This document shows positions 17,844 to 26,786 of a stretch of DNA of 64,000 bases, one piece after another; the stretch's first letter is position 1; every line of letters begins with the position of its first letter. This DNA comes from Amycolatopsis pretoriensis (lineage in GTDB: Bacteria; Actinomycetota; Actinomycetes; Mycobacteriales; Pseudonocardiaceae): positions 682,001 through 746,000 of the forward strand of contig NZ_FNUJ01000006.1 of assembly GCF_900107925.1 (NCBI RefSeq), in the 5' to 3' direction. A program made the position numbers and the translations under genes. The notes beneath the pieces are model-generated. The model worked only from the letters and a program-made list of their open reading frames with translations, did not search any database and was not told the origin of the DNA.

Positions 17844-17998
17844 GGCAATGGTCTCCTCTTCCCGGCGCGAAGCGCGCCGAAGCGGGACTGGCGGGGCGAA
17901 CGGGTGCCGCCGAAGTCGATGTTCGCACCGGCGGCGGCCCGCGCGCTTCTCGTGCGATGCGGGACCGGCCGGTTTTTCCCTTGCCCCGCAGCGCGTTC

Positions 17999-18015
17999 GC
18001 AATCGGGGAGATGCC
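17999..18015 (+). promoter_or_regulatory. Repeated upstream element GCAATCGGGGAGATGCC
   Basis: Differs by one base from the element at 10702-10718. It lies in the divergent region between the HpaB-like gene (start 17843) and the flavoprotein at 18124, 109 bases before the latter. It probably belongs to a shared cluster control site. Confidence 0.5.
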
Positions 18016-18123
18016 GCGGCCGGACGGCGGGTGCGACGGTCGACGACGGGATTGAGGGCGGCTCGTGGGTCGCCGGTGGTTCCGAACCGCTCAGTCCACC
18101 GTCGGAGAACTTACCTGGAGGAA

Positions 18124-19311
18124 ATGGTGACGACGAGCGACGTCCCCGCCCGCGAGGAGATCGTCGGCCGCGCGGCCGACCTGGTTCCCGTGCTGGCGAA
18201 GAACGCGGAATGGTCCGAGGAGAACCGCCGGCTGCACGACGACTCCGTCCAGGCGCTCGCCGACGCCGGGATCTTCCGCCTGCGCACGCCGAAGCGCTAC
18301 GGCGGCTACGAAGCCGACACCCGCACCCTGGTCGAGGTCGGCAAGCAGCTGGGCCGCGCCGACGGCTCGACGTCGTGGACCGCGTCGGTCTACTGGATCC
18401 CGACCTGGATGACGTGCCAGTTCCCGGACGCCGTGCAGGACGAGGTGTTTTCGACCCCCGACGTCCGCGTGTGCGGCACGCTGAGCCCGACCGGGATGGC
18501 GGCCCCCGCCGACGGCGGCATCGTCGTGAACGGCAAGTGGGGCTTCATCTCCGGCGCCCAGCACGCGCAGTGGCAGGAGATCATCGCGATCTTCGTCGAC
18601 CCGGCCGGCGGCGAGCCGTACCCGGTGATGGCGCTGGTGCCGATGAGCGACCTGGTCACGATCGACGACTGGCACACCGCAGGCCTGCGCGGCACCGGCA
18701 GCATCACGACCATCGCGGAGAACCTCTTCGTGCCGCAGGAGCGCGTGCTGCCGCTGCCGGCGATCCTCGGCGGCCAGGGCGCGTCCGAGGCGAACGCGGG
18801 CTCGGCGATCTACCGCGCGCCGCTGCTGCCGGTCGCGTCGGCGTCGTCGGTCGGCACGGTGGTCGGCTTGGCCCACGCCGCGCGCGAGGCATTCCTCGAG
18901 CGCCTGCCGAACCGCAAGATCACCTACACGAACTACGCGAACCAGGCCGAGGCCCCGCTGACGCACCACCAGCTGGCCGAGGCCACCCAGAAGATCGACC
19001 AGGCCGAGTTCCACGCGTTCCGGCTCGCGGACTCCGTCGACGCGCACGCCGTGAGCGGTGCGGAGTGGACGTTGCCCGAGCGCGCGCAGGCCCGCGGCGA
19101 CCTGGGTGCCGTCGTCCGGCTGGCCAAGCAGGCCGTCGACATCTTCGCCGCCGCCAGCGGTGGCTCGTCGGTCTTCCTGGACGTCCCGATCCAGCGCATC
19201 GCGCGGGACATCGCCGCCGTGCACCAGCACGCGCTGATGCACCCCAACACCAACGCCGAGCTGTACGGCCGGGTGCTCGCCGGTCTCGAGCCCAACACGC
19301 TCTACATCTGA
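18124..19311 (+). CDS. Acyl-CoA-dehydrogenase-fold flavin-dependent monooxygenase
   Basis: A 395-residue protein of the acyl-CoA dehydrogenase superfamily, group D monooxygenase branch (HsaA/HpaB-like). It shows the family order: PKRYGGYEAD near residue 60, a GSTSWTASVYW helix, the flavin-site ISGAQHAQWQ and LRGTGSITT segments, and a C-terminal four-helix bundle. The canonical catalytic Glu of true dehydrogenases is not evident. ATG at 18124 and GTG at 18127 are both possible; GGAGG spacing slightly favours GTG. It is followed 26 bases on by an FAD monooxygenase. Likely action: FADH2-dependent hydroxylation in the cytosol, with reductase from the core operon. Substrate unknown. Confidence 0.85.
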   Translation: MVTTSDVPAREEIVGRAADLVPVLAKNAEWSEENRRLHDDSVQALADAGIFRLRTPKRYGGYEADTRTLVEVGKQLGRADGSTSWTASVYWIPTWMTCQFPDAVQDEVFSTPDVRVCGTLSPTGMAAPADGGIVVNGKWGFISGAQHAQWQEIIAIFVDPAGGEPYPVMALVPMSDLVTIDDWHTAGLRGTGSITTIAENLFVPQERVLPLPAILGGQGASEANAGSAIYRAPLLPVASASSVGTVVGLAHAAREAFLERLPNRKITYTNYANQAEAPLTHHQLAEATQKIDQAEFHAFRLADSVDAHAVSGAEWTLPERAQARGDLGAVVRLAKQAVDIFAAASGGSSVFLDVPIQRIARDIAAVHQHALMHPNTNAELYGRVLAGLEPNTLYI

Positions 19312-19337
19312 GCCGGGAGAAGGTGGAGGTGACCGCG

Positions 19338-20669
19338 GTGCCGAATCTTGGCGACCGGGCGGTGGTGCTCGGCGGGAGCATGGCGGGGCTGCTGGCCGCG
19401 CGCGTGCTGTCCGAGGCCTACGCCGAAGTGGTGATCGTGGACCGGGACACCCTGACCGGGGTGGACACCGCCCGCCGGGGCGTCCCGCAGGGCCGGCACG
19501 TGCACGGCCTGCTCGCGCGGGGCCAGCAGATCCTGGAAGAGCTGTTCCCGGGCTTCACCGAGGGCGCGATCGCGGCCGGCGTGCCGACCGGCGACCTCGG
19601 CGAGCTGCGCTGGTTCTTCAACGGGCAACGGCTCCAGCCCGGAACGACCGGCCTGACCTGCGTCTCGGCCGCCCGGCCGGTGCTGGAGAGCCACGTCCGG
19701 CGCGGCGTGGAGAAGCTGTCGAACGTCCGGCTCCTGGAGCGGACCGACATCGTCGCTCCGGTGGCTTCGGCCGGCAACGACCGGATCACCGGGGTGCGGA
19801 TCCACCCGCACGACGGGGTCGAGCAGGTGCTCGAGGCCGACCTGGTCGTCGACACGACCGGCCGCGGCTCCCGGACGCCGAAGTGGCTGGAGGAGCTCGG
19901 CTACGAGCGGCCGGAGGAGGACCGGGTCAAGATCGACCTGACGTACACGACCCGCGTCTACCGCCTGCCGGACGAGTCGATCCTGAACGGCGACCTGTCG
20001 ATCAACCCGGTGGCGAGCCCGTCCCACCCGCGCGGGGCGTTCTTCTCCCGCATCGAGGGCGGGAAGTCGGCGGTGTCGCTGACCGGCGTGCTCGGCGACG
20101 CCGCGCCGACCGACCCGGAGGGCTTCCTCGAGTGGGCCCGGACGCTGCCGGTGCCGGACGTCTACGACGTCATCAAGGACGCCGAGCCGGTCGACGACCC
20201 GGTGGCGTTCAAGTACCCGGCGAGCGTGCGCAAGCACTTCGAACGGCTGCCGCGCTTCCCGCGCGGCTTCCTGGTCATGGGCGACGCCGCGTGCAGCTTC
20301 AACCCGGTGTACGGCCAGGGCATGACGGTGGCCGCGCTCGAGTCGCTGGTGCTGCGCGAGCACGTCGGGCGCGGCGGCGAGGTGGACGCGAAGGCGTTCT
20401 TCAAGGACATCGACGGCGTCATCGCGACGCCGTGGGAATTCTCGGCCAGCGGCGACCTCGCCTTCGCGGCGGTGGAGGGCAAGCGCACGGCGAAGGTCAA
20501 GGTGGGCAACGCCTATATGGCGAAGCTCCAGTCGGCCGCGACGCGCGACGGCAGCATCACCCGCACGTTCATGCGGGTGGCCGGCCTGGTCGACCCGCCC
20601 CAGGCGCTGATGAGCCCGGGCATGGTGCTCAAGGTGCTGCGCAAGGCGAAGAACACCAGGGCCGCCTGA
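19338..20669 (+). CDS. FAD-dependent monooxygenase (PHBH/UbiH-like)
   Basis: A 443-residue single-component flavoprotein. The dinucleotide fold is seen as VVLGGSMAGLLAARVL, ending in the acidic VIVDRD. A GRGSRTPKWL segment (DG-like motif) and GDAACSFNPVYGQGMTVAALES, the second FAD motif, follow. The family also includes halogenase-like and epoxidase members. GTG at 19338 is chosen over 19329 because GGAGG then sits 8 bases upstream and the protein starts like its relatives (PNLGDRAVVLGGS). It should use NAD(P)H and O2 for hydroxylation or epoxidation. Two strong hairpins after the stop end this operon. Confidence 0.88.
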   Translation: MPNLGDRAVVLGGSMAGLLAARVLSEAYAEVVIVDRDTLTGVDTARRGVPQGRHVHGLLARGQQILEELFPGFTEGAIAAGVPTGDLGELRWFFNGQRLQPGTTGLTCVSAARPVLESHVRRGVEKLSNVRLLERTDIVAPVASAGNDRITGVRIHPHDGVEQVLEADLVVDTTGRGSRTPKWLEELGYERPEEDRVKIDLTYTTRVYRLPDESILNGDLSINPVASPSHPRGAFFSRIEGGKSAVSLTGVLGDAAPTDPEGFLEWARTLPVPDVYDVIKDAEPVDDPVAFKYPASVRKHFERLPRFPRGFLVMGDAACSFNPVYGQGMTVAALESLVLREHVGRGGEVDAKAFFKDIDGVIATPWEFSASGDLAFAAVEGKRTAKVKVGNAYMAKLQSAATRDGSITRTFMRVAGLVDPPQALMSPGMVLKVLRKAKNTRAA

Positions 20670-20678
20670 CCGGCCCGC

Positions 20679-20716
20679 GGAAGCGCCCCCGGCCACTCCT
20701 GGCCGGGGGCGCTTCC
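20679..20716. terminator. Terminator hairpin after FAD monooxygenase
   Basis: A perfect 17-bp stem (left arm GGAAGCGCCCCCGGCCA) with a 4-base CTCC loop, 9 bases past the stop; a convincing terminator. Confidence 0.78.
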
Positions 20717-20755
20717 GTGTTCGGGTGGAGGGTGGCCGGGCCGTGCGCACGCGGA

Positions 20756-20787
20756 AGTGCCCCGGCGCTCGGGGGCGCCGGGGCACT
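20756..20787. terminator. Terminator hairpin for the P450 operon
   Basis: A 13-bp perfect stem (AGTGCCCCGGCGC) with a 6-base loop, 13 bases beyond the minus-strand P450 stop. Together with 20679-20716 it insulates the two convergent operons. Confidence 0.7.
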
Positions 20788-20800
20788 CGGGGAAACGACC

Positions 20801-22051
20801 TCAGGCCGCGTCGGCCGCTTCCGCCGCTTCCGTCAGGCGAACCGGGAGCGCCCGGTGGCCGTTCATGATGAACGTCGGCAGCGGCTGCAGCTCGGCGCGC
20901 TCCACCGCCAGGTTCAGCTTCGGGAACCGCTCGAACAACGTGGACAGGCCGGTCGTCGCGACCGCGCGGGCGATGCCGGCGCCGAGGCAGAAGTGCGGCC
21001 CGTGGCCGAACGACAGGTGGTGCTTGTCCGCGCGGGCCAGGTCGAACTCCTCCGGCCGGTCCTCGTGCAGCTCGGGATCGCGGCCGACGGCGCTGTAGTT
21101 GACCAGGATCGGGTCGCCGGCCGGGATGGTGACGCCGCCCTCGAGCTCGATGTCCTCGACGGCGTAGCGCAGCGGCAGGTGCGCCAGCGGGGACTCGACG
21201 CGCAGGGTCTCGTCGATCACGTCGTCCCAGCTCGCGCGGCCCGACCTGACCAGCTCGAGCTGGGCCGGGTCGGCCAGCAGCGCCGAGATGGAGTTGTCGA
21301 AGAAGTTGATCGTCGTCTCGGAACCGGCGCCGAGGATCGCGAAGATCGTGTCGGTCAGCTCGACCTCGCTCAGCTTGGAGCCGTCCTCGTCGCGCGCCGC
21401 GACCAGGTCGCTGGTGATGTCCTCACCCGGGTTCGCCCGCTTCTCGGCGATCAGGTCGCCCATCGCGCCGCGCCAGCCCGCCAGGACCGACTGGGCCTGC
21501 TCCGGCGTCACCGTGGTGTCGACCATCATGTCGATCACCTTCGCGGTCTTGACGCGGGCCTCCTCGCCCATCCCGATCAGGTCGGCGACGAGCCGGGCGG
21601 GCAGCGGGTAGGCGAACCGCGCGCGCAGGTCGACGACCTCGCCCGGGGCGGCGGCCGCCAGCCCGTCGATGAGCTCGTTGGTCAGCTCGACGATCCGCGG
21701 CTTGATCGCTTCGGTGCGCCGGGGCGTGAACGCCTTGCCGACCAGCCGGCGCAGCCGCACGTGGTCCTTGCCGTAGGAGGTCACCATGTTGTCCATGGCG
21801 ATCCAGCTGATCATCTCCCAGTCCGGCGGGATCTCGCCGTTGATGAACGCCGGCCAGTGGTTGCGGGCGCTCTTGGTCACCCGCGAGTCGGCGAGCAGCT
21901 GCTTGATCACGCGGTAGCTGTTGACCGACCAGGCGTGCACGCCGCCGGGCAGCTGCACCCGGACCGCCGGCCCCTGCGCGCGCAGGGCGGCGGCCTCCGC
22001 GTGGATGTTCGTTCCGCTGGTGTCGAGGGCGAAGGGACAGCGCTCATCCAT
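20801..22051 (-). CDS. Cytochrome P450 (actinobacterial CYP105/107-like class)
   Basis: A 416-residue soluble P450. Visible motifs are the I-helix AGSETTINFF (oxygen-activation site with Ser before ETT), the K-helix ETLRVESP (ExxR) and the heme loop FGHGPHFCLGAGIAR with the Cys ligand. ATG at 22051 is preferred to 22063 because GGAGAAA lies about 7 bases before it. It ends the minus-strand operon that begins with the epoxide hydrolase. No ferredoxin gene is nearby, so electrons come from elsewhere. Likely role: late oxidation of the acyl unit or core. Confidence 0.93.
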   Translation of the reverse strand: MDERCPFALDTSGTNIHAEAAALRAQGPAVRVQLPGGVHAWSVNSYRVIKQLLADSRVTKSARNHWPAFINGEIPPDWEMISWIAMDNMVTSYGKDHVRLRRLVGKAFTPRRTEAIKPRIVELTNELIDGLAAAAPGEVVDLRARFAYPLPARLVADLIGMGEEARVKTAKVIDMMVDTTVTPEQAQSVLAGWRGAMGDLIAEKRANPGEDITSDLVAARDEDGSKLSEVELTDTIFAILGAGSETTINFFDNSISALLADPAQLELVRSGRASWDDVIDETLRVESPLAHLPLRYAVEDIELEGGVTIPAGDPILVNYSAVGRDPELHEDRPEEFDLARADKHHLSFGHGPHFCLGAGIARAVATTGLSTLFERFPKLNLAVERAELQPLPTFIMNGHRALPVRLTEAAEAADAA

Positions 22052-22102
22052 GACTTTCTCCATGAGGTTCGGGCGATTCCTGGTACCGCGCGGCGCCGGG
22101 GG

Positions 22103-23332
22103 TCATTCCGGGACGCCGAAGGTGAGGCGCGCGAGCTCCCGGTTGGCCTTGCCGCCGAGGAACATGCCGACGCCGGCGTGGCTGTGCACCATCGACAGGT
22201 CCCGCCAGACCCGCTCGACCCGCTCCCCGGCCTTGACGGCGCTCGAGCCGGCGGTCGGGAACAGGTGGTCGGCGACCGCCGACCAGGTGAGGGCGATCGC
22301 CTGCTTGCTGATCAGGGCCAGCCGCAGCTCCGCTTCGCGGGTGAACGCGGCCGCACCGCGCGCGGACGTTTCGCTCCACTGCCGCAGCGCGCCGAACACG
22401 GCGGCCTCGGCGGCGCCGATCTTGCTGACCGCTTCGCCGTAGTGGAACTGGTAGTCGGTGTCCTCGGTGCGCGGCACGATCGGCAGGTACGTCGTGGTCC
22501 GGGTGCGCATCAGCTCCGCGTACGCGTCCAGCGCGCCCTGGGCGATGCCGACCGACAGGACACCGAGCTCCAGCAACATGAAGCTGAGCGGGCCGCCGCC
22601 GTACTCGGGGTTGCCGTGCAGCTCCCGGCCCGGCGTCCCGCCGGTCACCGGCAGCTGGCTCACGTGCGCTTCGATCGCGCGGTGCGCGGGCACGACGACA
22701 TCCTCGACGCGGATGGTGTGCGAGCCGCTGCCCTTGAGGCCGAGGCCGTTGCCCCAGTCGTCGAGCCGCTGCCACTGCGCGCGCGGCACGAGGAACATCA
22801 ACGGCCGCGGGCCGTTCTCGCCGGCCACGAGCGTGTGCCCGACGAAGTGGGTCGCGTACGGCGCGCCCGAGCTGTAGCCCCAGTTGCCGTTGACGACGTA
22901 GCCGCCGTCGCCGGTCGGGACGCCGGAACCGGTGGGGCCGACGGTGATCGGGCAGAGGAAGTCGCCGCCGGCGAACACCTCGTCCTGCGCCTCGCGGCCG
23001 AACAGGCTGGCCACCGGGAGCGCGTGGGCCGCGCCGAAGAGGTACTGCCACCCGGTCGAGGGACAGCCGCGGGCGATCGTCATCGCCACCCGCATGAACG
23101 TCTCGACGCCGAACTCGTAGCCGCCGTAGCGGCGCGGCACGAGCAGCCGGTAGAAGCCGGCCGCGCGGAACTGCTCATGGGTGTCTTCGGCGTAGTAGGT
23201 GCGCTTCTCGGTCTCGGCCTGGCGCTCCACCAGCGTCGGCGCGATCGCCTCGGCCCGCGCGACGACCTGCGCGGGCGTGAGGTCCGGTTCCGGCGGGGGC
23301 GGGAAGTCCTCTGTGGATGGACGGGTCGTCAT
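22103..23332 (-). CDS. Acyl-CoA-dehydrogenase-fold flavin-dependent monooxygenase
   Basis: A 409-residue member of the same superfamily as the gene at 18124, with PRRYGGYEFG, ARGCPSTGWQYLFGAAHA, YSSGAPYATHFVG, GLKGSGSHTIRVEDV and a C-terminal helical bundle ending VHSHAGVGMFLGG. It differs enough from its paralogue to have a different substrate. The gap to the following P450 is 51 bases and to the upstream condensation gene 105 bases, so all are probably cotranscribed. It likely hydroxylates a carrier-bound or free aromatic acid with FADH2 supplied in trans. Confidence 0.86.
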   Translation of the reverse strand: MTTRPSTEDFPPPPEPDLTPAQVVARAEAIAPTLVERQAETEKRTYYAEDTHEQFRAAGFYRLLVPRRYGGYEFGVETFMRVAMTIARGCPSTGWQYLFGAAHALPVASLFGREAQDEVFAGGDFLCPITVGPTGSGVPTGDGGYVVNGNWGYSSGAPYATHFVGHTLVAGENGPRPLMFLVPRAQWQRLDDWGNGLGLKGSGSHTIRVEDVVVPAHRAIEAHVSQLPVTGGTPGRELHGNPEYGGGPLSFMLLELGVLSVGIAQGALDAYAELMRTRTTTYLPIVPRTEDTDYQFHYGEAVSKIGAAEAAVFGALRQWSETSARGAAAFTREAELRLALISKQAIALTWSAVADHLFPTAGSSAVKAGERVERVWRDLSMVHSHAGVGMFLGGKANRELARLTFGVPE

Positions 23333-23437
23333 GACTGGACAGATCCTTTGCCTCGGGTGGGTATCACTCCAGAACCGGTGCGCCGCCGGCCCAGCGTGGC
23401 ACGGGCGGGCCGGCGGTCTCGTCTCCCCGCTTGCCGA

Positions 23438-24793
23438 TCAGGAACCCGCCACCGGCGAGTCCGGCGCGCCGGTCAGCTCCGCGAGCAGCTCGCGGAACTC
23501 CTTCGCGGTGGCCTCGACCGTGGCGCGGTCGTAGAGGTTGGCGTCGTACTTGAGGCTCGACGCCATCTCCCCCGAAGGCAGGATGTCGGTGGCCCACAAC
23601 CCGCCGTCCGGGATGCCGCAGCTGACCGCCTGCGAGATCGTGCGGCGGCGGATCTCGGTGCAGGTGAGGTCCCCGACGACGGTCTCGTCGAGCGCGTCCG
23701 GCGACTGCAGCACCTCGAACGCGACGACCGCGCGGTCCGCGGCGGCGAACTGGGTGACGACCTGCGGCACCTCGGGCACGACGAGGCTGAACGGGATGTC
23801 GTTGGCGTAGGCGTCGAAGCAGGTCTTGCGGACCCGCTCCAGCAGGTCGCGCAGCGTCGCGGCGCCGTCGAGCCGCACGCGCAGCGCGACGAAGTTGAAG
23901 TACGGCCCGACGGAGTCGGCGTACTCCCGCTGGAACCGGCCCGAGGTGAAGGTCGGCACGACGACGTCGGTCTCCCCGGTCTGCCGGTGCAGCAACGCGA
24001 CGTAGGCGGCCAGCAGCACCATGAACGGCGTGCTGCGCGCCGACTTCGCGAACGCGAGCGTCGCGGCCGTCAGCTCCCGGTCGATCAGGAACCGGTGCAC
24101 GCCGTAGGCGCTGGGGCGCGCCGGGTCCTTCGGGGTGTCCGTGGGCACGGCGAGGATCTGCGCGCCGGCCAGCTGCTCCCGCCAGTAGGCCAGCGGCTTG
24201 GCGACCGCGGCGGCCGCGGCGCCGGAGTGCTGCCACGCGGTGAAGTCCCGGTAGTGCCCGACCGGCGGCAGCTCGCGCGGGGCGTTGCCGCGGCGGCCCG
24301 CGTACAGCAGCGTCAGGTCGCGCATCAGCACCTGCATCGACCAGCCGTCGGTGGCGCTGTGGTGGGTGACGAGCACGAGCACGGCGTCCCCGTCGTCGAA
24401 CCGGCCCAGCACCGCGCGCAGGTGCGGCAGCGGGCCGACCGGGAACGGGATCGCCTCGATCTCGTTGGTGAACTCCTCGGCGCGGGTGTCCCGGCCGCTC
24501 GGGTCGGCGAGCAGGGTCCGGACCTCCAGCTCGACCGGCGACGGCGGGTGGACCCGCTGGGACCGCTCGTCGCCCCGGGTGATGGTGGTGCGCAGCGTCT
24601 CGTGCCGGACGACGAGGTCGTCGAGCGCGGCCCGCAGCGTCTCGACGTCGAGCGCGCCGCGGACGCGCCAGCCGTAGGCGAGCGTGTGCAGGTGCCCGAA
24701 GGCGCCGTCCGTGTCGCCCTTGTCGTAGGCGCAGAGGAACTCCTGGTTGAGCGAAAGCGGCAACGGGCCTTCCGGCACCGCGGGTCCGGTCAT
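23438..24793 (-). CDS. Free-standing NRPS condensation enzyme (SgcC5-like)
   Basis: A 451-residue protein made of a single condensation domain. The active-site motif HHSATDG is at residues 144-150, with His145 as the expected catalytic base; the N-terminal LPLSLNQEFL and the later FVALRVRLDG and NDIPFSLVV segments fit C-domain cores. Stand-alone C enzymes in enediyne loci, such as SgcC5, join a carrier-bound acyl unit to a hydroxyl or amine of the enediyne core. Its ATG overlaps the MbtH stop (ATGA), coupling it to the adenylation system. Ester versus amide formation cannot be read from sequence. Confidence 0.9.
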   Translation of the reverse strand: MTGPAVPEGPLPLSLNQEFLCAYDKGDTDGAFGHLHTLAYGWRVRGALDVETLRAALDDLVVRHETLRTTITRGDERSQRVHPPSPVELEVRTLLADPSGRDTRAEEFTNEIEAIPFPVGPLPHLRAVLGRFDDGDAVLVLVTHHSATDGWSMQVLMRDLTLLYAGRRGNAPRELPPVGHYRDFTAWQHSGAAAAAVAKPLAYWREQLAGAQILAVPTDTPKDPARPSAYGVHRFLIDRELTAATLAFAKSARSTPFMVLLAAYVALLHRQTGETDVVVPTFTSGRFQREYADSVGPYFNFVALRVRLDGAATLRDLLERVRKTCFDAYANDIPFSLVVPEVPQVVTQFAAADRAVVAFEVLQSPDALDETVVGDLTCTEIRRRTISQAVSCGIPDGGLWATDILPSGEMASSLKYDANLYDRATVEATAKEFRELLAELTGAPDSPVAGS

Positions 24794-25014
24794 CGGGCGT
24801 CCCTCCTCGGGTCGGCGGCGGCCAGGCTGCGCGGCCGCGGGTCGGTCCAGTGCGTGCGGACGTACTCGAGGCAGCCGTCCTTGGCCCCCGGGCCGTACGC
24901 TTCGGTCCAGCCGCGCGGCACGGTGAGGTCCGCGGGCCACAGCGAGTACTGGTCCTCGGCGTTGACCAGCACCCGGAACGTGCCGTCCGGGCCGTCGAAC
25001 GGGTTGGTGCTCAT
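24790..25014 (-). CDS. MbtH-like protein
   Basis: This 74-residue protein carries the MbtH signature: NPFD at the start, then FRVLVNAEDQYSLWP and VPRGW, ending with the Trp/Pro-rich YVRTHWTDPRP. MbtH proteins bind adenylation domains and are often needed for their solubility and activity. It overlaps both neighbours by four bases (ATGA), between the adenylation-carrier gene and the condensation gene, so the obvious partner is the adenylation protein at 25011-26759. Confidence 0.95.
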   Translation of the reverse strand: MSTNPFDGPDGTFRVLVNAEDQYSLWPADLTVPRGWTEAYGPGAKDGCLEYVRTHWTDPRPRSLAAADPRRDAR

Positions 25015-26759
25015 GCGTCCCCTCCGCTGGGCAGCAGGTCGTCGAGCGCGGCGACGGTCGGTGCGTTGAAGAGGTCGCCGATGGTCAGTTCGGCGCCGAG
25101 CTCGGCCTGGATGCGGCTGATCAGCTGCATGGCGAGCATCGACTGGCCGTCGAGGTCGAAGAAGCTGTCGTCGAGCCCGACCCGCGCGGCGCCGAGCACC
25201 TCCTCGAACAGTCCACAGAGGACGCGCTGGCGGTCGGTGCCCGGCGCGCGGTAGTCCCCGGCGACCGCGGTCTCCGGCACCGGCAGCGCCTTGCGGTCCA
25301 GCTTCCCGTTGGGCGTCAGGGGAAGCGTGTCGAGCACGACGAACGCCGGGACCATGTAGTCGGGCAGCAGCTCGGCGGCGTGCGCGCGCAGCGCGGGCAC
25401 GTCGACCGTGCCGCCGGCCGCGGGCACGACGTACGCGGCGAGCTTCGTCTCGCCGGGTTCGTCCTCCCGCGCGACGACGGCCACGTGCGCGAGACCGGCG
25501 AACTTCGACACCACGGTCTCGATTTCGCCGAGCTCCACGCGGAAACCGCGGATCTTGACGAGGTCGCCGGCCCGGCCGACGAAGTCGAGCACGCCGTCGG
25601 CGGTGTACCGGACGAGGTCGCCGGTGCGGTACATCCGGCCGCCGTCCCCGGCGAAGGGGTCGGCGACGAACCGGTCGGCGGTCAGGTCGGGCCGGCCGTG
25701 GTAGCCGCGGCCGAGCCGGCTGCCCGCGAGGTACAGCTCGCCGGCGGCGCCGTCGGCGACCGGTTCGAGCCGGTCGTCGAGCACGTACGCCCGCAGGCCG
25801 TCGAGCGGCTCGCCGACCGGGACACCCGCCTCGACGTCGGCGAGCGTCCGCATCGGCCAGCTGACGGCGAACGTCGAGAGCTCGGTGGCGCCGTACATCG
25901 CGCGGACGACGGTGCCGGGGCAGGTCTCCAGCACGCGGCGCACGGCGTTCGGCGCGATCACGTCACCCCCGGTCAGCACCTCGCGCACGCCGGCGAAGCA
26001 CTCGGGGGCTTCCGACGCGACCAGCCGGAACAGCCCGGCGGTCAGGTGCAGGCCGGTGATCGCCCGGTCGGTGATCAGCCGGCGCAGCGTCGCGATGTCG
26101 AGGTCGCCGGGCGGGGCCAGCACGATCGTGCCGCCGCGCAGCAGCGGCACCCACAGCTCGTAGGTGGAGACGCCGAACGCGTGCGGCGCGACGAGCAGCA
26201 GCCGGTCGTGCCAGCCGGTCTCCCACCGCGTGTCGGCGGCGAGCCCGAGCACCGCGCGGTGCGGGATCGAGACGCCCTTGGGCTCCCCCGTCGTGCCGGA
26301 GGTGTACATGACGTAGGCGACGTCCTCCGGGTGCCCGGCCACCTTCGGGTCGCTCTCCGGCAGCGCGGACCGGTCGTCCTCGTCGACGACGACCACGCGT
26401 CCCGCCCGCGGCAGCCCCTGCGCGCGCAGGGCGCGGTCGGTCAGCAGGATCGGGTCGCCGGCGTGCTCGAGGATCCACTGCTTGCGCTCCACCGGGTACG
26501 AGTGGTGCAGCGGCAGGTACGCGGCGCCGGCCTTGAGCACGGCCAGCACGGCGACGACGACGTCGGGCGAGCGGTCCATCAGCACCGCGACCGGCCGCTC
26601 CGCCCCGGCGCCGAGGCCGAGCAGGCGGTGCGCCAGCCGGTTCGCCAGCCGGTCGAGCTGCCGGTAGGTGAGCACCACGCCGTCGGCGGACACGGCGACC
26701 GCGTCCGGGGTGCGGTCCACCTGCCCGGCGAAGTGCTCTTGAAGGGACCGGGAAACCAT
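25011..26759 (-). CDS. NRPS adenylation-carrier (A-PCP) loading protein
   Basis: A 582-residue didomain. A-domain cores are clear: A3 MYTSGTTGEPKG (151-162), A4 FGVSTYELW (195-203), A5 MYGATE (288-293), A7 YRTGD (377-381) and A10 PNGKLDRKAL with Lys486. The carrier domain has DLDGQS with phosphopantetheine Ser540. A hand alignment to GrsA puts Gly196 where the Asp that binds an alpha-amino group normally sits; the pocket reads roughly G-V-Y-H-L-G-M-T-F. This suggests an aryl, keto or other non-alpha-amino acid. The carrier can be primed by the PPTase domain of the PKS or another PPTase. It presumably loads the unit that the condensation enzyme transfers. Confidence 0.92.
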   Translation of the reverse strand: MVSRSLQEHFAGQVDRTPDAVAVSADGVVLTYRQLDRLANRLAHRLLGLGAGAERPVAVLMDRSPDVVVAVLAVLKAGAAYLPLHHSYPVERKQWILEHAGDPILLTDRALRAQGLPRAGRVVVVDEDDRSALPESDPKVAGHPEDVAYVMYTSGTTGEPKGVSIPHRAVLGLAADTRWETGWHDRLLLVAPHAFGVSTYELWVPLLRGGTIVLAPPGDLDIATLRRLITDRAITGLHLTAGLFRLVASEAPECFAGVREVLTGGDVIAPNAVRRVLETCPGTVVRAMYGATELSTFAVSWPMRTLADVEAGVPVGEPLDGLRAYVLDDRLEPVADGAAGELYLAGSRLGRGYHGRPDLTADRFVADPFAGDGGRMYRTGDLVRYTADGVLDFVGRAGDLVKIRGFRVELGEIETVVSKFAGLAHVAVVAREDEPGETKLAAYVVPAAGGTVDVPALRAHAAELLPDYMVPAFVVLDTLPLTPNGKLDRKALPVPETAVAGDYRAPGTDRQRVLCGLFEEVLGAARVGLDDSFFDLDGQSMLAMQLISRIQAELGAELTIGDLFNAPTVAALDDLLPSGGDA

Positions 26760-26786
26760 CGGGACTCCTATCCGTGCTCGGCCGGG

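Noticed and set aside
16290..20669. Very long antisense and fused open frames (several of more than 1000 codons across the window)
   Set aside because: High-GC shadow frames with Arg/Ala/Gly/Pro bias lying opposite well-supported genes.
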